Assembly: GCA_964518335.1 (NCBI GenBank)
Contig: CAZFDT010000007.1
Span: 48,368-112,367, forward strand
Source of the DNA: CAZFDT01 sp964518335
GTDB lineage: Bacteria > Planctomycetota > Phycisphaerae > Phycisphaerales > Phycisphaeraceae
DNA: 64,000 nucleotides
Direction: 5' to 3'
This document shows positions 1-7,949 of this stretch, in pieces. A program made the translations under genes and the position numbers. The notes under the pieces are model-generated. The model was not told the origin of the DNA, searched no databases, and saw only the letters and a list, made by a program, of their open reading frames with translations. How positions within the stretch are numbered: position 1 is the first letter of the stretch; every line of letters begins with the position of its first letter.

Positions 1-111
1 ATCACCCATGCGGGTCGACCCAGCCGGTCTCAGCCGGCGGCGCCGACTCGAATGCCAACGCGACGAATCCTAGCCGCCACGCTTCCGATTGCAAAGCGAA
101 AAATGCGCAAG

Positions 112-149
112 CCCCGGTCCCCGGTCCCCCGGTTCCCCGGTTCCCCGGC
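112..149. repeat. Short tandem CCCCGGT(T/C) repeat
   Basis: About five imperfect copies of an 7-8 nt unit (CCCCGGTC, later CCCCGGTT) lie head to tail. It is intergenic and has no visible coding role. Such arrays arise by slippage, and no function is claimed. Confidence 0.6.
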
Positions 150-451
150 CCGCCATAAGTCCGCGGCACCCGAGCATCCGCACTTCATCCGCACCATCCG
201 CCGGTGGCTATAGCCTGCGATGGCTCCACCATGGCCCCATATCCTCGTGCTCGTCCCGCCTGCGTCGTGCGAGCAACGCCGGCGAGGTCCACTTGCCAAA
301 GAGCGGTCGGCGCGGGCCGGTCGGCGCGTTCCGATCAAATACCGTACATTCTACCGCGCGGCCCCGCCGAATCAACCCCCCGCCGACGCGCGACGCGACC
401 GGCGCCGCCAACGCCGCTTTGCCTCGCTTTACACGCACTCGACCCGTGGAC

Positions 452-457
452 TATCCT
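452..457 (+). promoter_or_regulatory. Putative -10 box (TATCCT), leaderless-type
   Basis: TATCCT ends 6 nt before the ATG at 464. Transcription starting about 7 nt downstream would begin at the start codon. No Shine-Dalgarno sequence is visible. This supports choosing ATG 464 over more upstream starts. Confidence 0.45.
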
Positions 458-463
458 TGCGGC

Positions 464-1291
464 ATGGCGACCCCACGGACGGCTACCCCCGGCAGATCGC
501 AGGCACTCCCCCCCGGCAGCCCGCCCCCGCCCCTGCGCGACGCGTATCGCCGGGTCTGCGACACCATCGCCGACGCCGCCATTCGTGCGGGGCGAAGGCC
601 CGCCGACGTCATCGTGGTCGCCGTCACCAAGAACGCCTCGCCCGACCAGATTCGCCAGCTCGTGGAGATGGGCCACGGCGATCTGGGGGAAAACCGCGTG
701 CAGCAGTTGCAGCAGCGCGTCCCCCAGCTCAACGAGTTTCTGTCCCGCAAGAAGACCCTGGCCGGCGCCGTGCCCAAGCAGCACGAGCTCACCGCCGACA
801 AGGTGCGCTGGCACATGGTCGGCCACCTGCAGCGCAACAAGGTCAAGGCCGTCGTCCCCCTCGTTCAGCTCATTCACAGCGTCGATAGTCTGCGCCTGGC
901 CGAGGAGCTTCACGCCTACGGCGCCCGCACGGATCGCGTCATCGACGTGCTCGTCCAGGTCAATGCCAGCGGCGAAGCGAGCAAGACCGGCATCGCGCCC
1001 CCCGCGGTGCTGCACCTGGCCGAGCAGATCGACACCATGATTCACCTGCGCATGCGCGGCCTCATGACCATGGCCCCCTACAGCGACAACCCCGAAGACG
1101 CGCGACCCACCTTCGCCCGCACCGCCGAGCTTTTCCACGACCTCAAGTCCGCTCGCATCGGCGGCGACGCCTGCACTGTCCTGTCCATGGGCATGAGCGG
1201 CGACTATGAAGTCGCCATCAGCGAAGGCGCCAATGTCCTGCGCATCGGCCGCGCCTTGTTCGGCGAGACCGAAGAGCCCCCCGCCGACTGA
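464..1291 (+). CDS. yggS: YggS family pyridoxal-phosphate homeostasis protein
   Basis: The protein has 275 residues and belongs to the YggS/PROSC (YBL036C) family, single-domain alanine-racemase-fold proteins that bind PLP and buffer its cellular level. Family marks are VVAVTKNASPDQIR carrying the PLP-lysine region, GENRVQQL, WHMVGHLQRNKVKAVV, LVQVNASGEASKTGI, RMRGLMTMAP and a C-terminal SMGMSGDYEVAISEGANVLRIG that would bind the phosphate. The open frame runs much further upstream, but that part is low-complexity. Homology begins just after ATG 464, which also has a -10-like box 6 nt before it. The length is slightly above the usual 230-250 residues because of a Pro-rich N-terminus of about 25 residues. 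The endonuclease IV gene follows 36 nt later. Confidence 0.93.
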   Translation: MATPRTATPGRSQALPPGSPPPPLRDAYRRVCDTIADAAIRAGRRPADVIVVAVTKNASPDQIRQLVEMGHGDLGENRVQQLQQRVPQLNEFLSRKKTLAGAVPKQHELTADKVRWHMVGHLQRNKVKAVVPLVQLIHSVDSLRLAEELHAYGARTDRVIDVLVQVNASGEASKTGIAPPAVLHLAEQIDTMIHLRMRGLMTMAPYSDNPEDARPTFARTAELFHDLKSARIGGDACTVLSMGMSGDYEVAISEGANVLRIGRALFGETEEPPAD

Positions 1292-1315
1292 TCCCCCTTC
1301 GCAGCGCGCCGCCTG

Positions 1316-1321
1316 TATGAT
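1316..1321 (+). promoter_or_regulatory. Putative -10 box (TATGAT), leaderless-type
   Basis: TATGAT ends 6 nt before the GTG start of the endonuclease IV gene. No Shine-Dalgarno sequence precedes this GTG. The box supports separate, leaderless transcription from within the 36-nt intergenic gap. Confidence 0.4.
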
Positions 1322-1327
1322 GCCGGG

Positions 1328-2290
1328 GTGTTCGGCTCGCACCTGTCCATCGCCGGCGGCCTGCATCACGCGCTGGAGGAAGCGCGGGGGCTGGGCATGG
1401 ATTGCGTGCAGGTGTTCACCAAGAACCAGCGGCAGTGGTCGGGCAAGCCGGTGGACGACGCTGCAGTGGACCTGTGGCGGCGCCACCAGGCCCAGACGGG
1501 CATCGGCGTGACCGTGAGCCACGACAGCTACCTCATCAACCTGGCCAGCCCCAACGCGGAGACCCTGGGCAAGTCGCGCGGGTTGTTCCGCATCGAACTG
1601 CTCAACTGCGAAGCCCTGGGCATCCCGTGGCTGGTGACGCACCCGGGGGCGCACATGGGCGAAGGCGAGGAGGCGGGGCTGGCGGCGGTGGCGGCGTCGC
1701 TGGATGCGATTCACGCCGACCTGCCGGGGCTGACGACGGTGACGTGCCTGGAAGTGACGGCCGGGCAGGGCACGTCGCTGGGCTGGCGCCTCGACCATCT
1801 GCAGCGGATCATCGAGCGCATCAAGCAACCCGAGCGCCTGGCGGTGTGCCTGGACACGGCCCACCTGCTGGCGGCGGGCTACGACCTCACCGGGGCCGCG
1901 GGGATGCGCAGCGTCCTCGACGAGATCGATGCCACGGTCGGGCTGGACCGGGTGAAAGTCGTCCACGTCAACGACTCGAAGACGCCGCGGGGCAGCCGGG
2001 TGGATCGGCACGCGCACATCGGCCAAGGGCACGTGGCGATGGCGGCGTTCGTCGAGCTGGTGAATCACCGGCATTTTCGCGGCGTGGCGAAGATTCTCGA
2101 GACGCCCAAGGAGGACGCCCCGGACGGCCGGCCGTGGGACGCGATCAACCTGGCGGCGTTGCGGGGCCTGGTCAAACGTCGCAAACCGGCGCAAAAAAAC
2201 TTGACGTCGCGACATTCGAGCCGAACAATAGAAGCAGACAGACGAAACCGGAAAGGAGGTGCGGCGACAAGCAGACGACGGACAACGTGA
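1328..2290 (+). CDS. nfo: Endonuclease IV (AP endonuclease, Nfo)
   Basis: This encodes a 320-residue apurinic/apyrimidinic endonuclease of base-excision repair, a TIM-barrel enzyme with three zinc ions. Metal-ligand segments are visible in order: GSHLSIAGG at the N-terminus, HPGAHMGEG, CLEVTAGQG, CLDTAHLLAAGYDL, VVHVNDSKTPRGSRVDRHAHIG and ILETPKED near residue 260. The start is GTG, because homology begins with the very first residues (GSHLS at 3-7) and no in-frame ATG lies closer. After the catalytic domain (about 280 residues) comes a basic, low-complexity tail of about 40 residues. That tail overlaps promoter-like and Shine-Dalgarno-like elements, so it may be non-essential. Confidence 0.93.
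   Translation: MFGSHLSIAGGLHHALEEARGLGMDCVQVFTKNQRQWSGKPVDDAAVDLWRRHQAQTGIGVTVSHDSYLINLASPNAETLGKSRGLFRIELLNCEALGIPWLVTHPGAHMGEGEEAGLAAVAASLDAIHADLPGLTTVTCLEVTAGQGTSLGWRLDHLQRIIERIKQPERLAVCLDTAHLLAAGYDLTGAAGMRSVLDEIDATVGLDRVKVVHVNDSKTPRGSRVDRHAHIGQGHVAMAAFVELVNHRHFRGVAKILETPKEDAPDGRPWDAINLAALRGLVKRRKPAQKNLTSRHSSRTIEADRRNRKGGAATSRRRTT
2201..2260 (+). promoter_or_regulatory. Possible promoter and strong Shine-Dalgarno inside the nfo 3' end
   Basis: TTGACG at 2201-2206 and AACAAT at 2224-2229 are spaced by 17 nt, and a strong AAGGAGGT follows at 2253-2260. The last element has no convincing gene at the right distance; the GTG at 2260 opens only a short basic frame. A second -10-like box, GCTATTCT at 2332-2339, lies nearer upp. 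Either element could drive upp. Confidence 0.3.
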
Positions 2291-2396
2291 CAGCCGGGCG
2301 AGGCGACAGATCGGCAATCGAATTGTTTTCCGCTATTCTGAAGTACCATCATTCGCGTCTCGCTCGGCTTTTTTCATGCGCACAGACTGACGGGCC

Positions 2397-3044
2397 ATGG
2401 CAAAGCGAACGACATCGCAGCTTCGGATCGTCGAGCACCCGGTGCTGGGTGAGCTGCTCACGGCGGCGCGTCGTCGTGAGACGCCGCCACCGCGGTTCCG
2501 CCAGGTGATGGCCCAGATCGGGATGTTGCTGGCGTACGAGGCCACGCGCGACCTGCGAACGCGGAAGGTGCGGATCGACACGCCGCTGGAAACGATGGAC
2601 GGGGTGGAGCTGCGCGACGCGGTGACGATCGTGCCGATCCTGCGTGCGGGGATGGGCCTGGTTGAAGGCATAAGTCGCATCTTCCCGGAAGCGCCGATCG
2701 GTCACATCGGGATGTTCCGGGACGAGCGGGCGTTGCGACCGGTGAGTTACTACGAGAAGCTGCCGCCGACGCTGGGGCAGGGCGTGACGCTGCTGGTGGA
2801 CCCGATGCTGGCGACCGGTGGCAGCGCGGTGGCGGGGCTGGAGTTGCTCAAGCAGCGCGGGGCGCGAGACGTGCGGATGGTGTGCGTGCTGGCGTCGCCC
2901 GAGGGCGTCAAGAAGCTCGCCAAGGTCCACCCGACGACGCCGGTGTTCACCGCTGCACTTGACCGCGAGCTGGACGATCGCGGGTACATCCTGCCGGGCC
3001 TGGGCGACGCGGGGGACCGACTCTTCGGCACGGGCGGCCGCTAG
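2397..3044 (+). CDS. upp: Uracil phosphoribosyltransferase
   Basis: The 215-residue protein converts uracil plus PRPP to UMP in pyrimidine salvage and has the usual family length. The PRPP-binding loop VDPMLATGGSA lies near residues 130-140. VPILRAGMGL, GMFRDE and the C-terminal uracil-binding segment YILPGLGDAGDRLFGT are characteristic. The start ATG agrees with family N-termini (QLRIVEHPVL soon after the start). The gene stands alone between nfo and the convergent shikimate kinase gene. No operon partner such as a uracil permease is adjacent. Confidence 0.95.
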   Translation: MAKRTTSQLRIVEHPVLGELLTAARRRETPPPRFRQVMAQIGMLLAYEATRDLRTRKVRIDTPLETMDGVELRDAVTIVPILRAGMGLVEGISRIFPEAPIGHIGMFRDERALRPVSYYEKLPPTLGQGVTLLVDPMLATGGSAVAGLELLKQRGARDVRMVCVLASPEGVKKLAKVHPTTPVFTAALDRELDDRGYILPGLGDAGDRLFGTGGR

Positions 3045-3090
3045 CCGCGGGCGGCACAACACACCTGCCAAGCCGCAAGCGGCGCAAAGC

Positions 3091-3615
3091 TCACAGACAC
3101 CGCTTGATCAGATGCCGCACCGCGTTCTCGACGGTGAGGTGGGTCACGTCGAAGACGTGGGTGGCCACGGCGCGATAGACGGGGTCGCGTTGGGCCAGGA
3201 CGGCGTTGATTTCGTCGAGGCCGCCGCCCAGCGCGGTGAGGTTCGGACGGGTGGCGGTGGAGTTGGGGTCGGCCTGGACGCGTCGCAGCAGTTCCTGGGG
3301 ATCGCAGGCGAGATAGATGCGAACGGCGTCGGGCGCCTGCTCGACGGCGGCGCGGGCGTCGGGCTGCATGAGCGTGCCCCCGCCCAGGGCGATGACCATG
3401 TTGGGCATGGCGCAGAGGTCGCGTGTGACCTGGATTTCGGCGGCGCGCCAGGCGGGCTCGCCGTGCGTGGCCCAGATGTCGGCGATCGAAGGGTTGTCGA
3501 ACCGCTTGCACGCCTCGACATCGACGTCGGCAAATTCTTTCCAGAGCTGGGCCGCCAGCTTCTTGCCGATCGATGTCTTGCCGCTGCCGCGATACCCGAA
3601 GAGGATCACGTTCAT
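3091..3615 (-). CDS. aroK: Shikimate kinase
   Basis: This 174-residue P-loop kinase phosphorylates shikimate at the 3-hydroxyl in the aromatic amino acid pathway. Walker A is GYRGSGKTSIGK at residues 8-19. The shikimate-binding Asp is in FADVDVEA, the Arg-containing second site is in EPAWRAAE, and the GGG motif is in IALGGGTLM. The length is normal. It diverges from the DciA-like gene (start codons 34 nt apart), and each has its own -10-like box in that gap. It converges with upp. No other aro genes are in the window. Confidence 0.92.
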   Translation of the reverse strand: MNVILFGYRGSGKTSIGKKLAAQLWKEFADVDVEACKRFDNPSIADIWATHGEPAWRAAEIQVTRDLCAMPNMVIALGGGTLMQPDARAAVEQAPDAVRIYLACDPQELLRRVQADPNSTATRPNLTALGGGLDEINAVLAQRDPVYRAVATHVFDVTHLTVENAVRHLIKRCL

Positions 3616-3623
3616 GGGCGGTG

Positions 3624-3629
3624 ATTGTA
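3624..3629 (-). promoter_or_regulatory. Putative -10 box (TACAAT) of aroK, leaderless-type
   Basis: On the minus strand GCTACAAT ends 8 nt before the aroK ATG. It lies back to back with the TAAGAT box of the divergent DciA-like gene, 8 nt away. Confidence 0.45.
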
Positions 3630-3637
3630 GCGGGGGC

Positions 3638-3643
3638 TAAGAT
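3638..3643 (+). promoter_or_regulatory. Putative -10 box (TAAGAT) of the DciA-like gene
   Basis: GCTAAGAT ends 6 nt before the ATG at 3650, with no Shine-Dalgarno sequence. Together with the aroK box it forms a compact divergent promoter pair. Confidence 0.4.
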
Positions 3644-3649
3644 AGCCAC

Positions 3650-4024
3650 ATGCTCACGCCCCGGTCAGCGAGTCAGCGATTGGCGCGGCTGCAGGCGCAT
3701 CGCAATCGCCCCGAGCGCGACACGTCGCTGCACTTCATCGCCGAGCAGTTCAAGCGCGAGGTGGAGCGGCCCTACAGACAGCTCGCGTCGATCGGCGCGG
3801 TGTGGCGGCGCCTCGTCCCGCCCGACCTGCTCGAACACACACGCCTCGACGGCCTGACCCGTGGCACACTGCGCGTCACGGTGGACAGCAGCTCCCGGCT
3901 CTACGAACTCGACCAACTCCTGCGCAGCGGCCTGCACACCCAGATCATCCGCGAACACACGGGCCCGGCCTTCCGCAAGATCAAACTCGTGGTCGGGGCG
4001 ATCACAGACCCCAAAGCAGACTGA
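3650..4024 (+). CDS. dciA: DUF721/DciA-like protein, candidate replicative helicase loader
   Basis: The 124-residue protein belongs to the DUF721 (DciA) family. Members are ancestral partners of the DnaB helicase in bacteria that lack DnaC or DnaI. The family signature is visible as GAVWRRLVPPDLLEHTRLDGLTRGTLRV followed by LYELDQLLRSGL and a FRKIKLVVG-like end; these are consecutive elements of the KH-like core. The N-terminal 40 residues are basic and likely flexible. Its 3' end overlaps the convergent SLC13 gene by 23 nt. The role in helicase loading is inferred from the family. Confidence 0.75.
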   Translation: MLTPRSASQRLARLQAHRNRPERDTSLHFIAEQFKREVERPYRQLASIGAVWRRLVPPDLLEHTRLDGLTRGTLRVTVDSSSRLYELDQLLRSGLHTQIIREHTGPAFRKIKLVVGAITDPKAD

Positions 4025-5786
4025 TGAGCGTAATGGTCACGGCCATGACGAGCATGTTGAGGGGGAGGCCGAAGCGGATGTAGTCGGAGAAGCGGTAGCC
4101 GCCGGGGCCATAGACCATGAGGTTGGTCTGGTAGCCGATGGGGGTGGCGAAGTCGTTGGAGGCGGCGAACATGACGGCGACGGCGTAGGGCAGGATATCG
4201 GCGCCCGAGGCCATCGCGGTGGCCTTGGCGATGGGGAAGACCAGGACGGCGGCGGCGTTGTTGGTGATGATGGCGGTGAAGGCCATGGTGACGAGATAGA
4301 CCATGACGAGGCAGAGGACGCGGTTGTCGCCGGCGAGGTCGATGAGGAACGCGGCGACGTGGTGGGCGGCGCCGGTGCTTTCGAGCGACTTGCCGATGCC
4401 GAAGGCGGCGCCGATGACGATGAGCACCTGCCAATCGACGCTGCGTCGGGCCTCGGTGGTGCTGACGCAGCGGGTGACGATCATGAGTCCGGCGGCGAGG
4501 AGGGCGGCGTTGAAGACGCTGATCCACTCGGCGGTGAAGGTGACGACCATGGCCAGGAGGATGGCCAGTGCGACCCAGGCGCGGTCGTGACGGCGAGGCG
4601 TGGAGCCTTCGACGCGGCTGACGAGGAAGAAGTCGCGGCTGTTGCGCTGCTGATCGACGAAGGCGGGTCGGGACTCGAGCAGGAGCGTGTCGCCGGGCTC
4701 GAGGACGATGTCGCCGATTTTCTGCTTGAGCCGTTCGCCGTTGCGGGCGACGGCGATGACGGCGGCGTCATAGACGCTGCGGAAGCGGCCCTCGCGGATG
4801 CTCTTGCCGGCCATGGGGCAGGAGTTGGACACCACCGCCTCGACGAGGCAGCGCTGGGTGAGCGGGGCGTCGAGCTTGAAGACTTGGTTGGTGGCGGGGA
4901 CAAGGCCGCGCATCTTGCGGAGGTCCACGACGGACTCGATGACGCCGACGAAGACGAGGCGGTCGTCGGCCATGAGCACCATGTCGGGGCCCACTGCAGC
5001 GCGGACCTCGCCGTCGCGCTCGATCTCCACCAGGTACAGCCCCGGCAGATGGCGAAGCCCGGCCTTTTCGATGGTCTGACCCACCAGCGGGCCGGCGGCC
5101 TCGACCATCATCTCGACGGTGTATTGCCGCGGATCGTCGGAGACGCTGATGGCGGCTTGGCGCTCGGGCAGGAGCCACTTGGAAGCGATGAGGACGTAAG
5201 CGATGCCGACGATGGCGCAGGGCACGCCGACGGGGGTGATGGTGAACATGCCCAGGGGCTTGACGTCGGGGTCGGCCAGGAGCAGGCCGTTGACCACCAG
5301 GTTGGTGCTCGTGCCGATGAGCGTGCACGTGCCGCCGAGGATCGCCGCATAGGACAGCGGGATGAAGAGCTTGCTGGGGGCGATGCCCGTCTTCTTACAC
5401 CAGTCGCTGACCACGGGCATGAACATGGCGACGATGGGCGTGTTGTTGAGGAACGCCGAGAGGAAACTGATGGGCGCCATGAGGCGAATCTGAGCGTCGC
5501 GCACGCGTCTGGGCCGGCCCAGAAGAGGCTGGGTGACGAGGTTCATCGCCCCGGTCTGCGTCAGGCCCGCGGCGACGATGAAGAGGACGGCGACGGTGAG
5601 CAGGCCCTCGTTGCCGAAGCCCGAGGCCATGTCGCGCGGCGAAGGGAAGGCGTCCGACCACGCCCGCAGCGTCATGAGCAGCGCCATGCCGCCGACAATG
5701 ATGGTGTCCGGCGACGCCAGATTGCGCACCAGCGCCAGGGCCATGAGGCCGACAATGCCGAGCGTGACCCAGGCTTCCCACTGCAT
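4002..5786 (-). CDS. SLC13/DASS family transporter with TrkA-C domains
   Basis: This is a 594-residue inner-membrane transporter. About five hydrophobic segments occupy residues 1-190, followed by a soluble middle (roughly 200-370) with two RCK-C/TrkA-C-like repeats (VGQTIEKAGLRHLPGLYLVEIERDG and MAGKSIREGRFRSVYDAAVIAVARNG are their cores), then more membrane segments to the end. SNDFATPIGYQTNLMVYGPGGY near the C-terminus and GGTCTLIGTSTNLVVNG in the first half are the paired DASS signature loops. The family moves di- or tricarboxylates or sulfate with Na+; the substrate cannot be told here. It converges on, and overlaps, the DciA-like gene. Confidence 0.88.
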   Translation of the reverse strand: MQWEAWVTLGIVGLMALALVRNLASPDTIIVGGMALLMTLRAWSDAFPSPRDMASGFGNEGLLTVAVLFIVAAGLTQTGAMNLVTQPLLGRPRRVRDAQIRLMAPISFLSAFLNNTPIVAMFMPVVSDWCKKTGIAPSKLFIPLSYAAILGGTCTLIGTSTNLVVNGLLLADPDVKPLGMFTITPVGVPCAIVGIAYVLIASKWLLPERQAAISVSDDPRQYTVEMMVEAAGPLVGQTIEKAGLRHLPGLYLVEIERDGEVRAAVGPDMVLMADDRLVFVGVIESVVDLRKMRGLVPATNQVFKLDAPLTQRCLVEAVVSNSCPMAGKSIREGRFRSVYDAAVIAVARNGERLKQKIGDIVLEPGDTLLLESRPAFVDQQRNSRDFFLVSRVEGSTPRRHDRAWVALAILLAMVVTFTAEWISVFNAALLAAGLMIVTRCVSTTEARRSVDWQVLIVIGAAFGIGKSLESTGAAHHVAAFLIDLAGDNRVLCLVMVYLVTMAFTAIITNNAAAVLVFPIAKATAMASGADILPYAVAVMFAASNDFATPIGYQTNLMVYGPGGYRFSDYIRFGLPLNMLVMAVTITLISLLWGL

Positions 5787-5823
5787 AAGCGTGCAATTCG
5801 ACGATACGTGACGACAGAGCGGC

Positions 5824-5829
5824 TATTGT
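5824..5829 (+). promoter_or_regulatory. Putative -10 box (TATTGT), leaderless-type
   Basis: GCTATTGT ends 6 nt before the ATG at 5836, with no Shine-Dalgarno sequence. It lies in the 49-nt gap shared with the divergent SLC13 gene. Confidence 0.4.
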
Positions 5830-5835
5830 ACCGGC

Positions 5836-6537
5836 ATGAACCCGACACGCGACCCGATCGGCTCGATGATGGTACTGGGGCTGGCGATGCTGCTTGCCGG
5901 CTGCGCGACTGGGCCACGCGAAGGCGCCGCGCCAAGCGAGGGCTACGCCGCCACGGACGCCGTGGCCGCCGCCGACCTTCTCCCGCTGGAGGCAGGCAAG
6001 GCGACGTATGTGCGCAAGCGCGACGGCAAGGAAAGTCGCGTCACGTTCACGCTCGCCCAGGCCGACAAGGGTTGGCAGTGGGAGGCCGAGGACGTGCGCA
6101 GCACCACGCTGGTGGGTGGCGGCAAGGACGGCATCGCCATCGCGCGCGACATCGAGTTCGACGAGGACGCCGACGTGCGTTACGACCCGCCCATTCCCAT
6201 GCTGCCCGCGCGGCTGGAGCAGGGCAAGGCCGTCACCGCCAAGTCGCGGATGACCGTGTACGACGCCTCGGGCAAGTCCACCAGGGCCAAGGGCAACTGC
6301 AGCGTTCGCATCGATTTGCTGGGCAAGCGCAGCATCGACACGCCGGCCGGGGCCATCGACTGCTACATCGTGCGCACCCGCCGCGAGATTCGCCTGGACC
6401 TGGCCAGCGTCGATGTGGTGATCCACTCGGCCTACGCGCCCGACAAGGGCCTGGTGCATCAGGCCGTCGAACGCCACACCAAGGCGCTGGGGCTTTTCGG
6501 CGGCAAGTCCTCGGACGAGCTGGTGCTGGCCAAGTAG
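5836..6537 (+). CDS. Hypothetical lipoprotein
   Basis: The product has 233 residues. The N-terminus carries a lipoprotein signal: a charged start, the hydrophobic run MMVLGLAMLLAG and a lipobox LAGC with Cys at residue 23. The mature part is soluble, hydrophilic and rich in Asp and Lys. It reads like a beta-rich domain (RMTVYDASGKSTRAKG, GAIDCYIVRTRREIRLDLASVDVV) that resembles DUF3108-like periplasmic proteins, but I cannot assign it. It lies 45 nt before the GAF-SpoIIE phosphatase gene. An envelope role is inferred only from the lipobox. Confidence 0.7.
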   Translation: MNPTRDPIGSMMVLGLAMLLAGCATGPREGAAPSEGYAATDAVAAADLLPLEAGKATYVRKRDGKESRVTFTLAQADKGWQWEAEDVRSTTLVGGGKDGIAIARDIEFDEDADVRYDPPIPMLPARLEQGKAVTAKSRMTVYDASGKSTRAKGNCSVRIDLLGKRSIDTPAGAIDCYIVRTRREIRLDLASVDVVIHSAYAPDKGLVHQAVERHTKALGLFGGKSSDELVLAK

Positions 6538-6569
6538 GGCGAGGCATTGACCGCCGCGCGCCGCCCGTC

Positions 6570-6575
6570 GATACT
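6570..6575 (+). promoter_or_regulatory. Putative -10 box (GATACT), leaderless-type
   Basis: GATACT ends 7 nt before ATG 6583. It favours that start over the TTG at 6547. Confidence 0.3.
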
Positions 6576-6582
6576 GCCGGGC

Positions 6583-7869
6583 ATGGCCGAGCACGCCCAG
6601 CCGTTGTCCAACGTCGCCGCCCTGCTGCGGCTTCTGGACGTGTCGCGTCGTCTGGCGATGCCGTTCGACCTCGTCGAGCTGTTGCGGGTCATCGTCGATG
6701 AGGGCCGGGCCGTGCTCAGCGCCGAGCGCGGCAGCGTCTTTCTCTACGACGCGGCGACGCGCGAGCTGTACACCGTGGTCGCCACCGGCGTCGAGTCCAT
6801 TCGCGTCAGCGTCGATGTCGGTCTGGCCGGCCTCTGCGCACGCCAACGCCAGATCATCAACATCGACGACTGCTACGCCGACCCGCGATTCAACCGCGAC
6901 ATGGACGCCAAGACCGGCTACTGCACCCGCTGCTGCATCTCCATCCCGCTCATCGGTGTCGATGGCGATCTGGTCGGGGTGCTGCAGATGCTCAATGCCG
7001 CCGACGGCAGCTTCAACGATGACGACGTGGTGGTCGCCCAGATCATCGCCGCCCAGGCCGCCACCGCGATTCAGCGCGTCCGCCTGATTGACGAGCGACT
7101 GACCAAGCTCAAGCTCGAACGCGACCTGGCGCTGGCCAAGTCGATCCAGCAGGCGCTGCTTCCCCGCCAGCCCGCCGCCTGCCCCGGCTACGACGTGGCC
7201 GGCTACAACCGACCCGCCGACGACACCGGCGGCGACATTTACGACGTGATCGCACTCCATGGCCCCGGCGACGAACCCATGCTCGTCATGCTCATGGCCG
7301 ACGCCACCGGTCACGGCATCGGCCCGGCGCTGAGCGTCTCCCAGCTCCGCGCCATGGTTCGCGTCGGGCTCCGCTACACCACCGAGCTTGACCAGCTCAT
7401 CGCCCACCTCAACGAGCAGCTTGCCGCCGACCTGCCCGAGGGCCGATTCATCACGGCGTTCGTCGGCGAACTCGACTCGCGGTCGCACCGCCTGGCCTAT
7501 CACGCCGCCGGGCAGGGGCCGCTGCTGTGGTATCGCGCCGCCGACGGCACATGCGAGGTCCGCGGCGCCACCACGCTGCCCCTGGCGGTCGTTCCCGAGT
7601 TGCCCGTGGCGGCGCCTGACACCATCGACCTGCAGCCCGGCGACGCCGTGATCCTTCTCACCGACGGGTTCTACGAATATATGAACGCCGACGACGAGCA
7701 GTTCGGCCAGCAGCGTGTTATCGACTCGGTCGCGCGACATGCGGCACGCGATGCGAACGCAATCCTGAACGGTCTTCTCCACGACCTGGCCGACTGGGCC
7801 GGCGGCGCGCCGCAGAACGACGACCTCACCGCCATCGTTCTCAAACGAATATCGGCAAATGGGGATTGA
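6583..7869 (+). CDS. GAF-domain SpoIIE/RsbU-type PP2C phosphatase
   Basis: The 428-residue protein is a cytoplasmic signalling phosphatase. An N-terminal GAF domain (about residues 15-165) contains RGSVFLYDAATRELYTVVA, VGLAGLCARQRQIINIDD and IPLIGVDGDLVGVLQMLN. A linker helix (KLKLERDLALAKSIQQALLP) leads to the SpoIIE catalytic domain (about 195-425). Its metal-binding Asp motifs are TGGDIYDV, MADATGHGIG, LTDGFYEY and NDDLTAIVL. Enzymes of this type dephosphorylate anti-sigma-factor antagonists in partner-switching systems in response to the GAF ligand. No anti-sigma kinase or antagonist is adjacent. A TTG at 6547 could extend it by 12 residues. Confidence 0.88.
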   Translation: MAEHAQPLSNVAALLRLLDVSRRLAMPFDLVELLRVIVDEGRAVLSAERGSVFLYDAATRELYTVVATGVESIRVSVDVGLAGLCARQRQIINIDDCYADPRFNRDMDAKTGYCTRCCISIPLIGVDGDLVGVLQMLNAADGSFNDDDVVVAQIIAAQAATAIQRVRLIDERLTKLKLERDLALAKSIQQALLPRQPAACPGYDVAGYNRPADDTGGDIYDVIALHGPGDEPMLVMLMADATGHGIGPALSVSQLRAMVRVGLRYTTELDQLIAHLNEQLAADLPEGRFITAFVGELDSRSHRLAYHAAGQGPLLWYRAADGTCEVRGATTLPLAVVPELPVAAPDTIDLQPGDAVILLTDGFYEYMNADDEQFGQQRVIDSVARHAARDANAILNGLLHDLADWAGGAPQNDDLTAIVLKRISANGD

Positions 7870-7949
7870 CGGCGAGGCGCGATCGTGGTTGACTGTGCGG
7901 GACGGAACGTGTCGGTGTCATCGAGTTCACCATGTATTGGGGGTGACCC

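Larger units (their letters stand above)
1..463. other. Stretch without a supported gene
   Basis: No reading frame here has recognisable protein features. The frames that cross it are low-complexity, rich in Arg and Pro, and typical of chance open frames in GC-rich DNA. It holds a short CCCCGGT-type repeat and, at its end, the putative promoter of the yggS-like gene. Confidence 0.6.

Noticed and set aside
335..2317. Long minus-strand frame over yggS and nfo
   Set aside because: Both plus-strand genes have clear family motifs; this frame has none.
3861..6701. Frame of 946 codons crossing dciA-like, SLC13 and the lipoprotein
   Set aside because: It runs through three well-supported genes in other frames or strands. 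Its residues reflect codon complementarity only.
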